From an alpha proteobacterium U9-1i (GTDB lineage Bacteria > Pseudomonadota > Alphaproteobacteria > Caulobacterales > Aquidulcibacteraceae): DNA of 64,000 nucleotides. Under the pieces are notes generated by a model. It worked only from the letters and a program-made list of their open reading frames with translations, had not been told where the DNA came from and did not search any database. The DNA lies in assembly GCA_000974665.1 (NCBI GenBank), contig BBSY01000002.1, positions 1,426,001 through 1,490,000 of the forward strand, in the 5' to 3' direction. Positions 43,159-52,198 of the stretch are shown piece by piece. Position numbers and translations under genes: made by a program. How positions within the stretch are numbered: the stretch's first letter is position 1; every line of letters begins with the position of its first letter.

Positions 43159-44736
43159 ATGTTCGCCAAGGTGCAAGAACGCGCGAAAGAATTGTGGGCG
43201 AAGCGGCCAGGTCTGCTGCGCGGACGCAATCTTTATCTCGCTGGCGGCTGCGCGCTGGCGGTGCTGCTCGTGATCTGGATGTTCACACGCGGCGATAGCG
43301 ACGCTGACCCTTATCGCACGGCGGCTATCGATCGCGGCGAAATCACGCGTGTTGTAAGTGCGACTGGCACCTTGCAGCCGCTCGTCTCCGCCAATGTAGG
43401 CTCGACGGTCTCGGGGCCGGTGCAGGAGGTTATTGCCGACTTCAATTCGCAGGTGCGCGCCGGCCAAGTGCTCGCGCGTCTCGATCCCACGCCGTTTCAG
43501 CAGCGCATTGTACAGGCGCAGGCTTCGCTCGCGCAGGCTCAGGCACAGGCCGCGGTCGCGGAAGCCGACTATCAACGTTATGTGCTTTTGCAGCAGCGCG
43601 GCTTTGCTTCAGAGCAATTGATGAGCCAGCAGCGCGCCGCGCGTGACACCGCGCGCGCTTCCGTTGCGCAGGCGTCTGCGCAGGTGGCGACGGCGCGGAC
43701 GGATTTGGATCGCAGCGTTATCCGCTCGCCGATCGATGGCGTTGTCGTTGATCGCCAGGTGAATGTCGGCCAATCGGTTGCGGCGAGCTTTCAAGCCGCG
43801 ACCTTATTTGTGATCGCGCAGGACTTGTCGCGCTTGCAAGCCAACATCACCGTGGATGAGGCCGATATCGGCGAGCTCGATGAAGGCATGCCGGTGCGGT
43901 TCACGGTGGACGCCTTCCCTGATCGCGAATTCGAGGGACGGGTGAGTCAAGTGCGCCAGCAGGGCGTCGCTGAGTCAGGGGTGGTGAGCTACACGGTTGT
44001 GGTCGAGGCGGACAATCCAGGCCGCCGGCTTCTGCCAGGGATGACGGCGAACGCTGAAATCATCATTGAGCAGCAAGACAACGTTTTGCGCGTTCCGAAC
44101 ACGGCGCTGCGCTTCCGGCCCGCCGATCCTGATGTCGCGGCGCAAGGCACAGCGTTGGCGGCGGAAACGCGTGGCGGCGGCGCTGCGGCCGCAGCAAGCG
44201 GCGAACGACGGCAGCGCGGCGCTGGGCGCGGCGAAGGTCAAGGCAGAGGCCAACGCGGCGGCGGCGCGGCGATGCGCGGCATGGAACAATTGACGGAGCG
44301 ACTTGAACTTACCGAAGCGCAACAAACGCAAGCACGCGCGGCGTTTCAGAACTCCATGCAAGCCGGGCAGCGCCCCGGACAAGACGCGACGCAAGCCGAG
44401 CGCCGTGCGTTCATGCGCCGTATCCGCGAGGCGGCCTTGCGTGAGATCGAGCCGAACCTGACTGAGCGCCAACGTCAGCTGCTGACAGAAATGCGCGCAG
44501 GTGGTGGTGAGGACGCGCGTCGCGAAGTGCGCCGGCAGGCTGTGCTTTGGGTGTTGCGCAACAATCGCCCGACGCCGGTGCAGGTGGAAATCGGTGTCGC
44601 GGACAATTCCAATACGGTGCTGCTTGGCGGGTTGCAGGAAGGCGATGAGGTTATCATCGGCGGCGGCCCGCGCGCTGAAACCCCGCAGCGCGGCCCAATG
44701 GGCGGTGGCGGCGGCCCGCGGATTCGGGGCGCGTGA
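43159..44736 (+). CDS. MacA-like periplasmic adaptor with inserted LTxxQ (Spy/CpxP-like) segment
   Basis: 525 residues from ATG 43159. One membrane span (about 26-42) is followed by a lipoyl half motif (VSGPVQEVIADFNSQVRAGQ), an alpha-hairpin, the second half (SPIDGVVVDRQVNVGQSV) and a beta-barrel ending near residue 320. Where MacA would continue into the membrane-proximal domain, about 150 residues are inserted: a Gly/Arg/Gln linker, then helices with two LTxxQ motifs (LTEAQ about 384, LTERQ about 434). The MacA fold resumes at PTPVQVEIGV. The stop overlaps the ATPase start (TGATG). Confidence 0.88.
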   Translation: MFAKVQERAKELWAKRPGLLRGRNLYLAGGCALAVLLVIWMFTRGDSDADPYRTAAIDRGEITRVVSATGTLQPLVSANVGSTVSGPVQEVIADFNSQVRAGQVLARLDPTPFQQRIVQAQASLAQAQAQAAVAEADYQRYVLLQQRGFASEQLMSQQRAARDTARASVAQASAQVATARTDLDRSVIRSPIDGVVVDRQVNVGQSVAASFQAATLFVIAQDLSRLQANITVDEADIGELDEGMPVRFTVDAFPDREFEGRVSQVRQQGVAESGVVSYTVVVEADNPGRRLLPGMTANAEIIIEQQDNVLRVPNTALRFRPADPDVAAQGTALAAETRGGGAAAAASGERRQRGAGRGEGQGRGQRGGGAAMRGMEQLTERLELTEAQQTQARAAFQNSMQAGQRPGQDATQAERRAFMRRIREAALREIEPNLTERQRQLLTEMRAGGGEDARREVRRQAVLWVLRNNRPTPVQVEIGVADNSNTVLLGGLQEGDEVIIGGGPRAETPQRGPMGGGGGPRIRGA

Positions 44737-45431
44737 TGGATCTTATCGTCGCCAACGCGCTGGTGAAGCATTACGTCATGGGCGACGAAACCGTGCACGC
44801 GCTGGATGGCGTGAGCTTCGCCATACCCGAGGGTGACTATTGCGCCATCGTTGGGCCGTCAGGGTCCGGCAAGTCGACGCTGATGAACATCCTGGGCGGT
44901 TTGGATACGCCAAGCGATGGGCGCATCGTCATCAATGGCGCCGATATAGGCGCGCTGGACGATGAGGGGCTCGCCGGCTTTCGCAATAAGACCATCGGCT
45001 TCATCTTTCAGAGCTTCAACCTGCTGCCGCGCATGACGGCGCTGGAGAATGTCGAGCTGCCGATGATTTACGGCGGCGTCGATCCGAAAGAGCGGCGCTC
45101 GCGCGCGGCCCAATTGCTAACCCGCGTTGGGTTGGGCGAACGTTTAGGCCATCGGCCGACGCAGCTTTCCGGTGGCCAACAGCAGCGCGTGGCGATCGCG
45201 CGAGCGCTTGCGGGGCAACCGGCGCTGCTGCTCGCGGATGAACCAACGGGGGCGCTGGACACCAATACGGGCAAGGAAATCCTAGCGCTTTTCCGGGAGC
45301 TCAATCAGGAAGGCGTGACGATCGTGATCGTGACGCACGATCTCGAAGTCGCGGCCGCCGCGAAGCGCACGATTGAGATGCGCGACGGCAAGATCATTCG
45401 CGACCAAAAGAACGGAGCGCGCGCGGCATGA
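44736..45431 (+). CDS. MacB/LolD-type ABC transporter ATP-binding protein
   Basis: 231 residues: Walker [11 protein letters not shown]-loop in [20 protein letters not shown], signature [15 protein letters not shown], Walker [13 protein letters not shown]. This is the MacB/LolD subfamily used by mechanotransmission transporters. The permease is a separate gene that overlaps its stop by four bases, so this is a split MacB. It powers the adaptor-linked efflux system. Confidence 0.92.
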   Translation: MDLIVANALVKHYVMGDETVHALDGVSFAIPEGDYCAIVGPSGSGKSTLMNILGGLDTPSDGRIVINGADIGALDDEGLAGFRNKTIGFIFQSFNLLPRMTALENVELPMIYGGVDPKERRSRAAQLLTRVGLGERLGHRPTQLSGGQQQRVAIARALAGQPALLLADEPTGALDTNTGKEILALFRELNQEGVTIVIVTHDLEVAAAAKRTIEMRDGKIIRDQKNGARAA

Positions 45432-46675
45432 TGCGATCGTCCGATCTGGTTTCCAGCGCCATGCGGGCGTTGCGCTCGAATCCGCTGCGCTCGGCGCTGA
45501 CGGCGTTGGGCGTCATTATCGGCGTGAGCTCGGTGGTGGCGATGGTGTCCCTCGGCTCAGGCGCGCAGGCGCAGGTGGAGCGTTCGATCGCGAGCCTTGG
45601 TTCGAACCTGTTGATCGTCGTGCCGGGCGCGATGCGCGGCGGTGGCGGCGTGCGGATGGCGGCCGGCGGTTCGGGTGGTGGCGGCGGCGGTTGGGATTCG
45701 CTGACGATGGATGACGCGACCGCCATCGCACAAGTGGATGGCGTGATCGCCGTTGCGCCATCGCAACGGACGCGCGGGCAAGTGATCGCCAATGGCGTGA
45801 ACTGGAACCCCCAGATCGAGGGCGTGACGCCCGCTTACCTCACGGCCCGCGATTGGACCGTGGAGCAGGGGCGCTTCTTTGATGACACAGAAGAACGCCA
45901 GGCGCGCCGCGTTGTCGTCATCGGCCAAACGGTGGTTGATCAGCTTTTTCCGAACGTCGATCCGCTCGGCGAGAACGTGCGTATCAATGGCGGTTCCTAC
46001 GAAGTGATCGGCGTCTTGGCTTCTAAGGGACAGAACGGGTTTCAAGATCAGGACGATATCGTGCTCGCGCCGCTGACGACGGTGAAGCGGCGCATCTCCG
46101 GGCGAAACCGGCGCGCCGACACGGTGAGCCAGATTTCCGTGAAGGCGGAGAGCGAAGATGCGCTGGCTCGTGTCGAGGAGGACGTCACGAATCTGTTGCG
46201 TCAGCGTCACCGGACAAGCGAAGGCGAGGACGACTTTACAGTGCAGAACTTGTCGTCTGTGTCGGAGGCGATGCAGCAGACAACGCAGGTGTTTACATAC
46301 CTCCTGGGGGGAATCTCGGCGGTGTCTCTTCTCGTGGGAGGCATCGGCATCATGAATATTATGCTGGTGTCGGTTACGGAACGGACGCGCGAGATCGGCT
46401 TGCGCAAGGCGCTAGGCGCGCGTGAAAGCGACATTCTGCATCAATTTGGGCTTGAAGCCGTTGCGTTATCGGTCGCGGGAGGTGTCGTGGGCTTGGCCCT
46501 CGGCGTGCTCGGGGCCTGGGGAATGACAACGCTCTTTAACCTGCCCTTGGTGTTGTCGCCGTTAAACGCTGCCTTAGCTATATTGTTCTCCGGCTTCGTC
46601 GGCGTCCTGTTTGGCGCCTACCCGGCCTGGCGGGCGGCGCGCCTTGATCCGATCGAGGCGTTGAGGCGTGAGTAG
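45428..46675 (+). CDS. MacB/FtsX-type ABC transporter permease
   Basis: 415 residues with four membrane segments: one near the N-terminus (LGVIIGVSSVVAMVSLGSGA), then a large periplasmic MacB-PCD domain (about 45-270), then three C-terminal spans (YLLGGISAVSLLVGGIGIMNIMLVSV, VALSVAGGVVGLALGVLGA, ALAILFSGFVGVLFGAYPAW). The motif RTREIGLRKALGAR is conserved in MacB. A Gly-rich stretch follows the first strand of the periplasmic domain. It works with the preceding ATPase and adaptor and the following TolC protein. Confidence 0.92.
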   Translation: MMRSSDLVSSAMRALRSNPLRSALTALGVIIGVSSVVAMVSLGSGAQAQVERSIASLGSNLLIVVPGAMRGGGGVRMAAGGSGGGGGGWDSLTMDDATAIAQVDGVIAVAPSQRTRGQVIANGVNWNPQIEGVTPAYLTARDWTVEQGRFFDDTEERQARRVVVIGQTVVDQLFPNVDPLGENVRINGGSYEVIGVLASKGQNGFQDQDDIVLAPLTTVKRRISGRNRRADTVSQISVKAESEDALARVEEDVTNLLRQRHRTSEGEDDFTVQNLSSVSEAMQQTTQVFTYLLGGISAVSLLVGGIGIMNIMLVSVTERTREIGLRKALGARESDILHQFGLEAVALSVAGGVVGLALGVLGAWGMTTLFNLPLVLSPLNAALAILFSGFVGVLFGAYPAWRAARLDPIEALRRE

Positions 46676-46702
46676 AAGAGCGGAACTGAGGAAGAATTTC
46701 TC

Positions 46703-48004
46703 ATGCGTGCACTGATGGTATCGCTCTTGGCGCTTTCGATCGCCATGCCCGCATCGGCGGATACATTGGCCGAGGCGATGAGCGCGGCGGTGGACTCAAA
46801 CCCGACCTTGGCCGCGCAGCGTGCGCGGCTGCGGGCGACGCGCGAGCAGCTGCCGCAGGCTTGGGCCGAAGCGTTGCCGCAGATTTCGATCTCGGGCGGC
46901 GCAACGCGCTCCTCTAGCAGTGGCGAGCGCAGCGACGGCACGCCGATCACCGATCCCGCCAGCGAGAGCTGGTCAAGCAGCGCCAGCGCATCGCAATTGC
47001 TGTTTGGCTCAGGCCGTGTGCTGGCCTCAACGCGCGCGGCGCGCGCGTCGATCCGCGGCGCTGTGGCCGACTACGATCTGGCTCTGCAGAATCTGCTGAT
47101 CGACGTGACCAGCGCGTACGCCAATGTGCGCCAGTCTCAAGACGTCGTCGCGGCGCGTGAGCAGACCGTGTCAAACCTCGGCACGCTGCTGGAATATGCG
47201 CAAGCGCAATTCGACGCCGGCGTGGTGACGCGTACGGACGTTGCGCAAGCGCAGGCGCGGTATGCCCAGGCGCGTACGCAATTGGTGCAGGCGCAAGGCG
47301 GACTGGCTGCGGCGGTGCAGGCCTATCAACGCCTCGTTGGGCGTCCGCCGAGCGATTTGCAGGCGCCGCCTCAGACGCAAGGTCTGCCGGCCGATCTCGA
47401 GAGCGCGCTCAATACGGCGGGCACGAATAGCCCCGTCTTGCGTGGCGCGATCGCCGACACCGAACTCGCGGACGCCAATGTTGATGTCGCGGCCGCGCAG
47501 GGGCGCTTGCGTGTGACGCTGGAAGGATCGCAATCGCTGTCCGGTGATTTTGACGCCGAGGATTTCCAGGCGGAAGGGGATTCCGTTGGCGTGCGTTTGT
47601 CGGTGCCGTTGTTCCAGGGCGGCGCGATCCGGTCGCGAACGCGCGCGCAACGCGCTTTGCGTTCGGCGTCCAACCTTGATCTGGCCGCCGCGCAGCGCAA
47701 CGTGCAGGAGGGCGTCACAAACGCGTGGACGGGGCTTGCTTCTGCGCGTGCAGCGGTGGAATCCGCGCGCGATCAAGTGCAGGCGTCCGAGCTTGCTTAC
47801 GAAGGCGTGCGGCTTGAGCAGGAAACGGGTTTGCGCTCGACGGTCGAAGTGCTTGACCAGGAGCAGGATCTGCTGACAGCGCGGCTCGCGCTTGCGCAGG
47901 CGGAGCGCGATTTGGTTGTCGCCGAGCGGCAGATGCTGGCGCAGATCGGGCAGCTCGCGCCGCCGCTTGATGCGGCTGATGCTGGTGAAATTCGCGGGCG
48001 CTAA
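46703..48004 (+). CDS. TolC-family outer-membrane channel
   Basis: 433 residues with a signal peptide (MRALMVSLLALSIAMPASA) and GAGGAAG before the ATG. The duplicated OEP domains are seen as DTLAEAMSAAVDSNPTLAAQRARLRA and DVAAAQGRLRVTLEGSQS, with the typical VGVRLSVPLFQGGAI turn. It completes the MacA-MacB-TolC-type tripartite exporter. Its stop codon is interlocked with the convergent PLP-enzyme gene. Confidence 0.93.
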   Translation: MRALMVSLLALSIAMPASADTLAEAMSAAVDSNPTLAAQRARLRATREQLPQAWAEALPQISISGGATRSSSSGERSDGTPITDPASESWSSSASASQLLFGSGRVLASTRAARASIRGAVADYDLALQNLLIDVTSAYANVRQSQDVVAAREQTVSNLGTLLEYAQAQFDAGVVTRTDVAQAQARYAQARTQLVQAQGGLAAAVQAYQRLVGRPPSDLQAPPQTQGLPADLESALNTAGTNSPVLRGAIADTELADANVDVAAAQGRLRVTLEGSQSLSGDFDAEDFQAEGDSVGVRLSVPLFQGGAIRSRTRAQRALRSASNLDLAAAQRNVQEGVTNAWTGLASARAAVESARDQVQASELAYEGVRLEQETGLRSTVEVLDQEQDLLTARLALAQAERDLVVAERQMLAQIGQLAPPLDAADAGEIRGR

Positions 48005-49131
48005 CCCAGCGCTTGCGCCAGGTCGGCCCAGAGATCGTCTGCGTGTTCGCAGCCGACGGAGAAGCGGAGCAATCCGGGCGGAACGTCCGAAGCTGGGCCT
48101 TCGATTGAGCGGCGATGCTCAAGCTTGCTTTCAACGCCGCCGAGCGATGTGGCGACTTTGATGAGCTTTCGTTTGGCGATCACGCCGAGGGCGGCGGCTT
48201 CTCCACCCTTCAGCTCAAACGACATCATGCCGCCGAAGCCTCCGGTCATTTGCCGTTTGGCGATGGCATGTTGGGGATGGCTTTCCAGGCCCGGATAGGT
48301 GACGCGGCTGATCGCCGGGTGCGCCTCAAGCCGCTTGGCCAAATCAAGCGCGGTGCGGCTCGCCTGCGCGACGCGCAGATGCAGCGTGCGCATGCCGCGG
48401 AGCAACAGCCACGCCTCAAACGCCCCAAGCGTGGCGCCGCCGACGCGGCGCTCCATATCGATGTCGGCCCAGATTGGCAGCGCCGCGTCACGCGTGGCGA
48501 CGACGCCAGCGAGCACATCGGCGTGCCCGTTGAGATATTTGGTGGCGGAGTGGAACACGAGATCGGCGCCATGCTCGATCGGGCGGGTGAGGATCGGTGA
48601 GGCGGCGGTGGAATCGACCGCGAGCAATGCGCCGGATTCATGCGAGAGACGCGCGGCTTCGGCGATATCGACCACTTCGTAAACCGGGTTCACCGGCGTT
48701 TCGATCCAGACCACTTTCGTAACGCCTGGCTTCAGCGCGCGCGCGAGCGCTTCGGGTTCGCGTGGATCGAACAGGCTGACGCTGAGCGCGCCGCGCTCGC
48801 CCTGCTCCTTGAGCCAGGCGACGATGCTGAAATAGCCGCGCGATGTGGTGACGACATGAGCGCCGGGCGGCAGCCGCCGGAAAATCGCCAAAGCGGCGGC
48901 CATACCCGAGGAGAAAAGGCGAGCGTCCGCCGCGCCTTCGAGTTGGGCGATGGCGCTCTCGGCATCGCGCAGATTTGGGCCGCTGTAGCGGGAGTAGAAA
49001 TTTTCCGTGACGAGTTGGTTGTCAGTCCCGCGCATGAAGGTGGTTGAGAGCTGGATTGCCGGTGTAACCCCGCCGGTCGCTTGATCTTGAGCGCCGCCAG
49101 CATGAGCACAAATGGTTTCGCGAGAGGTCAT
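48001..49131 (-). CDS. Trans-sulfuration-type PLP enzyme (cystathionine beta/gamma-lyase or synthase)
   Basis: 376 residues, Cys/Met-metabolism PLP family, cytoplasmic. Motifs are FSSGMAAALAIFRRL, VVWIETPVNPVYEVVDI, the PLP lysine in HSATKYLNGHADVLAG and the terminal LLRFSVGCEHADDLWADL. It is a paralogue of MetZ at 34967-36163 but clearly different. The exact reaction (gamma-synthase, gamma-lyase or beta-lyase) cannot be set from the sequence by eye. It is monocistronic in this view. Confidence 0.85.
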   Translation of the reverse strand: MTSRETICAHAGGAQDQATGGVTPAIQLSTTFMRGTDNQLVTENFYSRYSGPNLRDAESAIAQLEGAADARLFSSGMAAALAIFRRLPPGAHVVTTSRGYFSIVAWLKEQGERGALSVSLFDPREPEALARALKPGVTKVVWIETPVNPVYEVVDIAEAARLSHESGALLAVDSTAASPILTRPIEHGADLVFHSATKYLNGHADVLAGVVATRDAALPIWADIDMERRVGGATLGAFEAWLLLRGMRTLHLRVAQASRTALDLAKRLEAHPAISRVTYPGLESHPQHAIAKRQMTGGFGGMMSFELKGGEAAALGVIAKRKLIKVATSLGGVESKLEHRRSIEGPASDVPPGLLRFSVGCEHADDLWADLAQALG

Positions 49132-49228
49132 GAGCGCCGCTATAGCGCAATGCGAACCGCTTGGCAGGGGCTAACAGGGCATTTCCCGCGCGAACCCATC
49201 AAATCATCGGCATAGCTTTAGGTGGGCC

Positions 49229-50533
49229 TCACGCAGCTCGCGGTGCGGACCGCATTGCGGCGATGAAGCCCAGCGCGGAAATAACGCTTACGCCGACGCT
49301 CGTGGCCGTCAGGCCATAGCGGAGCGCGTGGGGGCCGCCGAAAGCGTCCGCAAGAAGCGTTGTCAGCGTCGGCGCTACGCCAAAGCCGATGATGGCGCCG
49401 ACGACGATGAAGGCGCCCAGACAAACACCGCGGATTTCGTTGGGTACGAGCACTGAGAGCGCGGCTGCGGTGACGAGGCCGGTGATCGCGCCGCATGTCA
49501 TGAGCAGGAACAGCATCAATGCAAAGCCGAGTGTCGTCGGCATCATCGGAAAAAACGCCGCCGGGATCGAGAGGATCGCCGTGATTACAGCGCCGAGCAG
49601 GATGCCACCCTTGATCTTGCTTTTCTGGCCCGCGTCGGCGGACAGGCCGCCCAGGATTGAGCCCACAATTCCCGAGCCAAGCAACACCAGGCCGATCCAG
49701 CCGGCGAATTGCTCAGGTTGGAGGCCGTAGCTGCGCGATAGCACGGGCGCCGCCCAGATTGTCGCGGCGGCGTCCGCCATAACGACCGTGACTTGGCCGA
49801 GAAAGAGTGGGGCGATCAGGGCGCGTCGTTGCCAAAGCGCGCGCAGTGCGGCGCCAACGTCGGGGCTCGCATCGGCGACCTCGTGACGTGCGGGTTCGCG
49901 GATCGTGAGCAAGAGCAGCGTGAGCAAAACGCTGACGCCGCTGAACGCGAGGTGCACGCTGCGCCATGGCGCGAGGCCCGGCAATGGCGGTGCAACATTG
50001 GCGAAGTGCCCCAGCAACGCGCCGCCGAGCGCGAAGGCGAGCGCCGCGCCGACCAGGTTGCCGAGCGAAAGGAGGAGAAGCGAACGGCCCCGCATATGCG
50101 GCGCGCTCATGTCCGCGGCCATCGAAATGGCGACGGTGAGCGCGCACATGGAGCCAATGCCGGCGAACATGCGCGCGACGAACATTTGCCAAAAATCGAC
50201 GGCGAACACGGTGCCGAACGAGCCAAGTGTCCAAAGCACGGAAAGGCCAAACAAAAGCTGCGCGCGGTTGCCGCGATCGGTCATGCGGCCGATTGGAATG
50301 GAGAGAAGGGCGACCGGGATAGAGAGCGCCAAGCCTTGAATAAGGCTCACTTGGAAATCGCTGAAGCGCAAATCGCGCGCGACCAGTTCCTGCACCGGGC
50401 TGAACACGGTGCGCATCGCCACGCCACTGCAGATCGTGACCGCGAGAAGGACAAGCGCCGTCCATGCCGTGTTTGTGCGCGCGGCCGAGCGAACGTGCAC
50501 CTCCATCGGCGCAGCGAGATCAATGTGAGTCAT
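49229..50533 (-). CDS. Major facilitator superfamily transporter
   Basis: 434 residues with about 12 hydrophobic segments and the MFS loop 2-3 motif (GRMTDRGNRAQLLFGL). The layout (SPVQELVARDLRFSDFQVSLIQGLALSIPVALLSIPIG) resembles the spinster/hexuronate-like MFS carriers often found in catabolic clusters. Its start lies inside the end of the GntR-type gene (14-base overlap), so the two are co-expressed. Probably it imports a substrate or exports a product of the neighbouring pathway. Confidence 0.88.
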   Translation of the reverse strand: MTHIDLAAPMEVHVRSAARTNTAWTALVLLAVTICSGVAMRTVFSPVQELVARDLRFSDFQVSLIQGLALSIPVALLSIPIGRMTDRGNRAQLLFGLSVLWTLGSFGTVFAVDFWQMFVARMFAGIGSMCALTVAISMAADMSAPHMRGRSLLLLSLGNLVGAALAFALGGALLGHFANVAPPLPGLAPWRSVHLAFSGVSVLLTLLLLTIREPARHEVADASPDVGAALRALWQRRALIAPLFLGQVTVVMADAAATIWAAPVLSRSYGLQPEQFAGWIGLVLLGSGIVGSILGGLSADAGQKSKIKGGILLGAVITAILSIPAAFFPMMPTTLGFALMLFLLMTCGAITGLVTAAALSVLVPNEIRGVCLGAFIVVGAIIGFGVAPTLTTLLADAFGGPHALRYGLTATSVGVSVISALGFIAAMRSAPRAA

Positions 50534-51254
50534 CTTTGGCCTGTGCTTTCAGGATGTCGCCAATCGCGCCGTCGAAATGCGTGCTCATTGCACTCGTTGC
50601 GGCGAGTGGATCGCGTTTGCGGATCGCATCCGCGACCGCGCGGTGACGCGCAATGGTTTCGTGGCGCTGCTTTGCGGTCGTTCGCGTCCGCCATGCAGTT
50701 GGCACGGCGACTTCCATGAGCGGCGCGAACGAGGCGACGATCTGCACGAACAGCGCGTTGTGGCTGGCCCTGGCGATGGCGTTGTGGAAGGCGATGTCGT
50801 GTTGAATGCGGCTGGTGAGGTCGTCACCGTCCTTGGCCATGGCTTCGGCCAGCGCCACGATCTCGGCTGCTTCTTCCTCTGTCCGTGAAACCGCCGCGAG
50901 CGCGGCGGTGCGCATCTCGATCGTGCGGCGCACGTCCCAGATTTCCGGCACGGTGATTTGCGCGGTGGAGACGGCGTGATCGAGCGACGCGGCGATCACG
51001 GCGCCATCGATGGCCCCGACACGCGGCTTGCGGCCATTGCCGACGTCGATCAGGCGTAGCGCCGCCAACGCGCCGAACGCTTCGCGCATCACCGCGCGAC
51101 TGACGCCGAGCTGTTCGGCGAAATGCGCTTCGCCGGGCAAAGTATCGCCGACGCGCATACGCTCAGTGCGGATGTAGTTGGTGACAGCCTGCATGGCTGT
51201 TTGCACCAGCGAGCCGCTTTCCGCAGGACGCGGATTTGAATTCGCCGAACTCAC
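50520..51254 (-). CDS. GntR-family regulator, FadR subfamily
   Basis: 244 residues from a GTG with AAAGGAG five bases upstream; the open frame to 51329 overlaps the AraC gene and was not used. A winged helix (RMRVGDTLPGEAHFAEQLGVSR, then AVMREAFGALAALRLIDV) is followed by an all-helical FCD ligand domain with metal-binding histidines (IQHDIAFHNAIARASHN, then the distant HRAVADAI). FadR-type proteins usually repress genes until they bind an acid or acyl-CoA. It sits between AraC and MFS genes. Confidence 0.88.
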   Translation of the reverse strand: MSSANSNPRPAESGSLVQTAMQAVTNYIRTERMRVGDTLPGEAHFAEQLGVSRAVMREAFGALAALRLIDVGNGRKPRVGAIDGAVIAASLDHAVSTAQITVPEIWDVRRTIEMRTAALAAVSRTEEEAAEIVALAEAMAKDGDDLTSRIQHDIAFHNAIARASHNALFVQIVASFAPLMEVAVPTAWRTRTTAKQRHETIARHRAVADAIRKRDPLAATSAMSTHFDGAIGDILKAQAKDDSH

Positions 51255-51264
51255 AGGTGCTCCT

Positions 51265-52032
51265 TTAAGCCGCGGCCTGGCGGAAATCGGTGGGCGAGAC
51301 GCCAAAGCGGCGCGCGAAGGCGCGAGCAAAGCTGGCGTTGTTGAGGTAGCCGTTCTCGTAGCCGATGGAGGACACCGGTAGGCTTGTGGTGCGCAGCATC
51401 TGGCTAGCGTGACTCAAGCGGCGATCTGCGATGGCTTCAGCGATGGTGCAGCTGAACATGTCGCGAAAGCCTCGCGTGAGTTTGGCGCGGTTCAGGCCGC
51501 ATGCACGCGCGATACGGTCAAGTGTGAGTTTTTCGCCCCAGCGCTCATCGATCATACGCCGCGCGGCGACGACGCGGCGCGCATCCTCAAGCGACATCAC
51601 TCCGTCGCTTGCCAACGGCACAAGTTCGTCTGCGTTGATCAGCCGGATGGTTTCGCATAACAGCTCGATGCTTTTGCCGAGGCGATAGACTTTCAGGGTT
51701 TCGCCTTTCATCGCGCAATCGCGAATGGCGTGCACGATCGCGCGCAGAGCCGAAGGTTGATGGAAGCCATGGACGTCGGACGTCAGTCCGCCAAGGCGTT
51801 CATAAGCGCAGCGCTGAACGACGAGCGTCAGATCCGCGTCACGCCCAAGGTTGTGGGGCGTTGGATTGAAATCGAAGGTGAGAGCGGGCGTGTCGCCATC
51901 GTTGCTGAACGAAATCGTCACCGGCTCTGGCGGCAGCGGCGCATCTGCGAGCAGCCTCGGCCCGACCAGCAATGTCATCTCTGGAGAGACTTCCACGAAG
52001 TCGAGCGCTACAGCGCCGGTCCCGTCGTTCAT
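51265..52032 (-). CDS. AraC-family transcriptional regulator (PchR-like)
   Basis: 255 residues from ATG 52032; a GTG nine bases earlier is an alternative. The C-terminal double helix-turn-helix is clear (EKLTLDRIARACGLNRAKLT; VSSIGYENGYLNNASFARAF). The N-terminal ligand domain resembles PchR-type regulators that control TonB-dependent receptor genes. It stands just downstream of the oxidase and TonB receptor genes and has two palindromic sites in its own upstream region. Confidence 0.88.
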   Translation of the reverse strand: MNDGTGAVALDFVEVSPEMTLLVGPRLLADAPLPPEPVTISFSNDGDTPALTFDFNPTPHNLGRDADLTLVVQRCAYERLGGLTSDVHGFHQPSALRAIVHAIRDCAMKGETLKVYRLGKSIELLCETIRLINADELVPLASDGVMSLEDARRVVAARRMIDERWGEKLTLDRIARACGLNRAKLTRGFRDMFSCTIAEAIADRRLSHASQMLRTTSLPVSSIGYENGYLNNASFARAFARRFGVSPTDFRQAAA

Positions 52033-52069
52033 GTTCCTCACCCAAGCTTTTTTATTGAGGGGACCTTCT

Positions 52070-52084
52070 ACCTATCCGATAGGT
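52070..52084. promoter_or_regulatory. Palindromic operator, site 1 (AraC gene)
   Basis: ACCTATCCGATAGGT is a perfect 7-1-7 inverted repeat, 38 bases upstream of the AraC start codon. Confidence 0.6.
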
Positions 52085-52093
52085 TTGGCAAGG

Positions 52094-52108
52094 ACCTTTC
52101 TGATAGGT
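52094..52108. promoter_or_regulatory. Palindromic operator, site 2 (AraC gene)
   Basis: ACCTTTCTGATAGGT matches site 1 with one mismatch in an arm; flanking G and C extend it to 17 bases. Its centre is 24 bases from that of site 1, a little over two helical turns. On the minus strand it overlaps a TTGACC element that may be a -35 box. Confidence 0.55.
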
Positions 52109-52155
52109 CAATCGAACTATGCGTAGGCCAGATGCGGTCGAAAATGCGAGGCCGC

Positions 52156-52178
52156 AAAAGCTCTATAATAAACAGAGC
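52156..52178 (-). terminator. Terminator after the FAD-linked oxidase gene
   Basis: On the minus strand a 5-bp stem (GCTCT / AGAGC) with a 9-nt loop is followed by TTTT. A second small hairpin with a GAAA loop lies between it and the stop codon. Confidence 0.5.
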
Positions 52179-52198
52179 ATTAGGCCGTTTCCGGCCGC

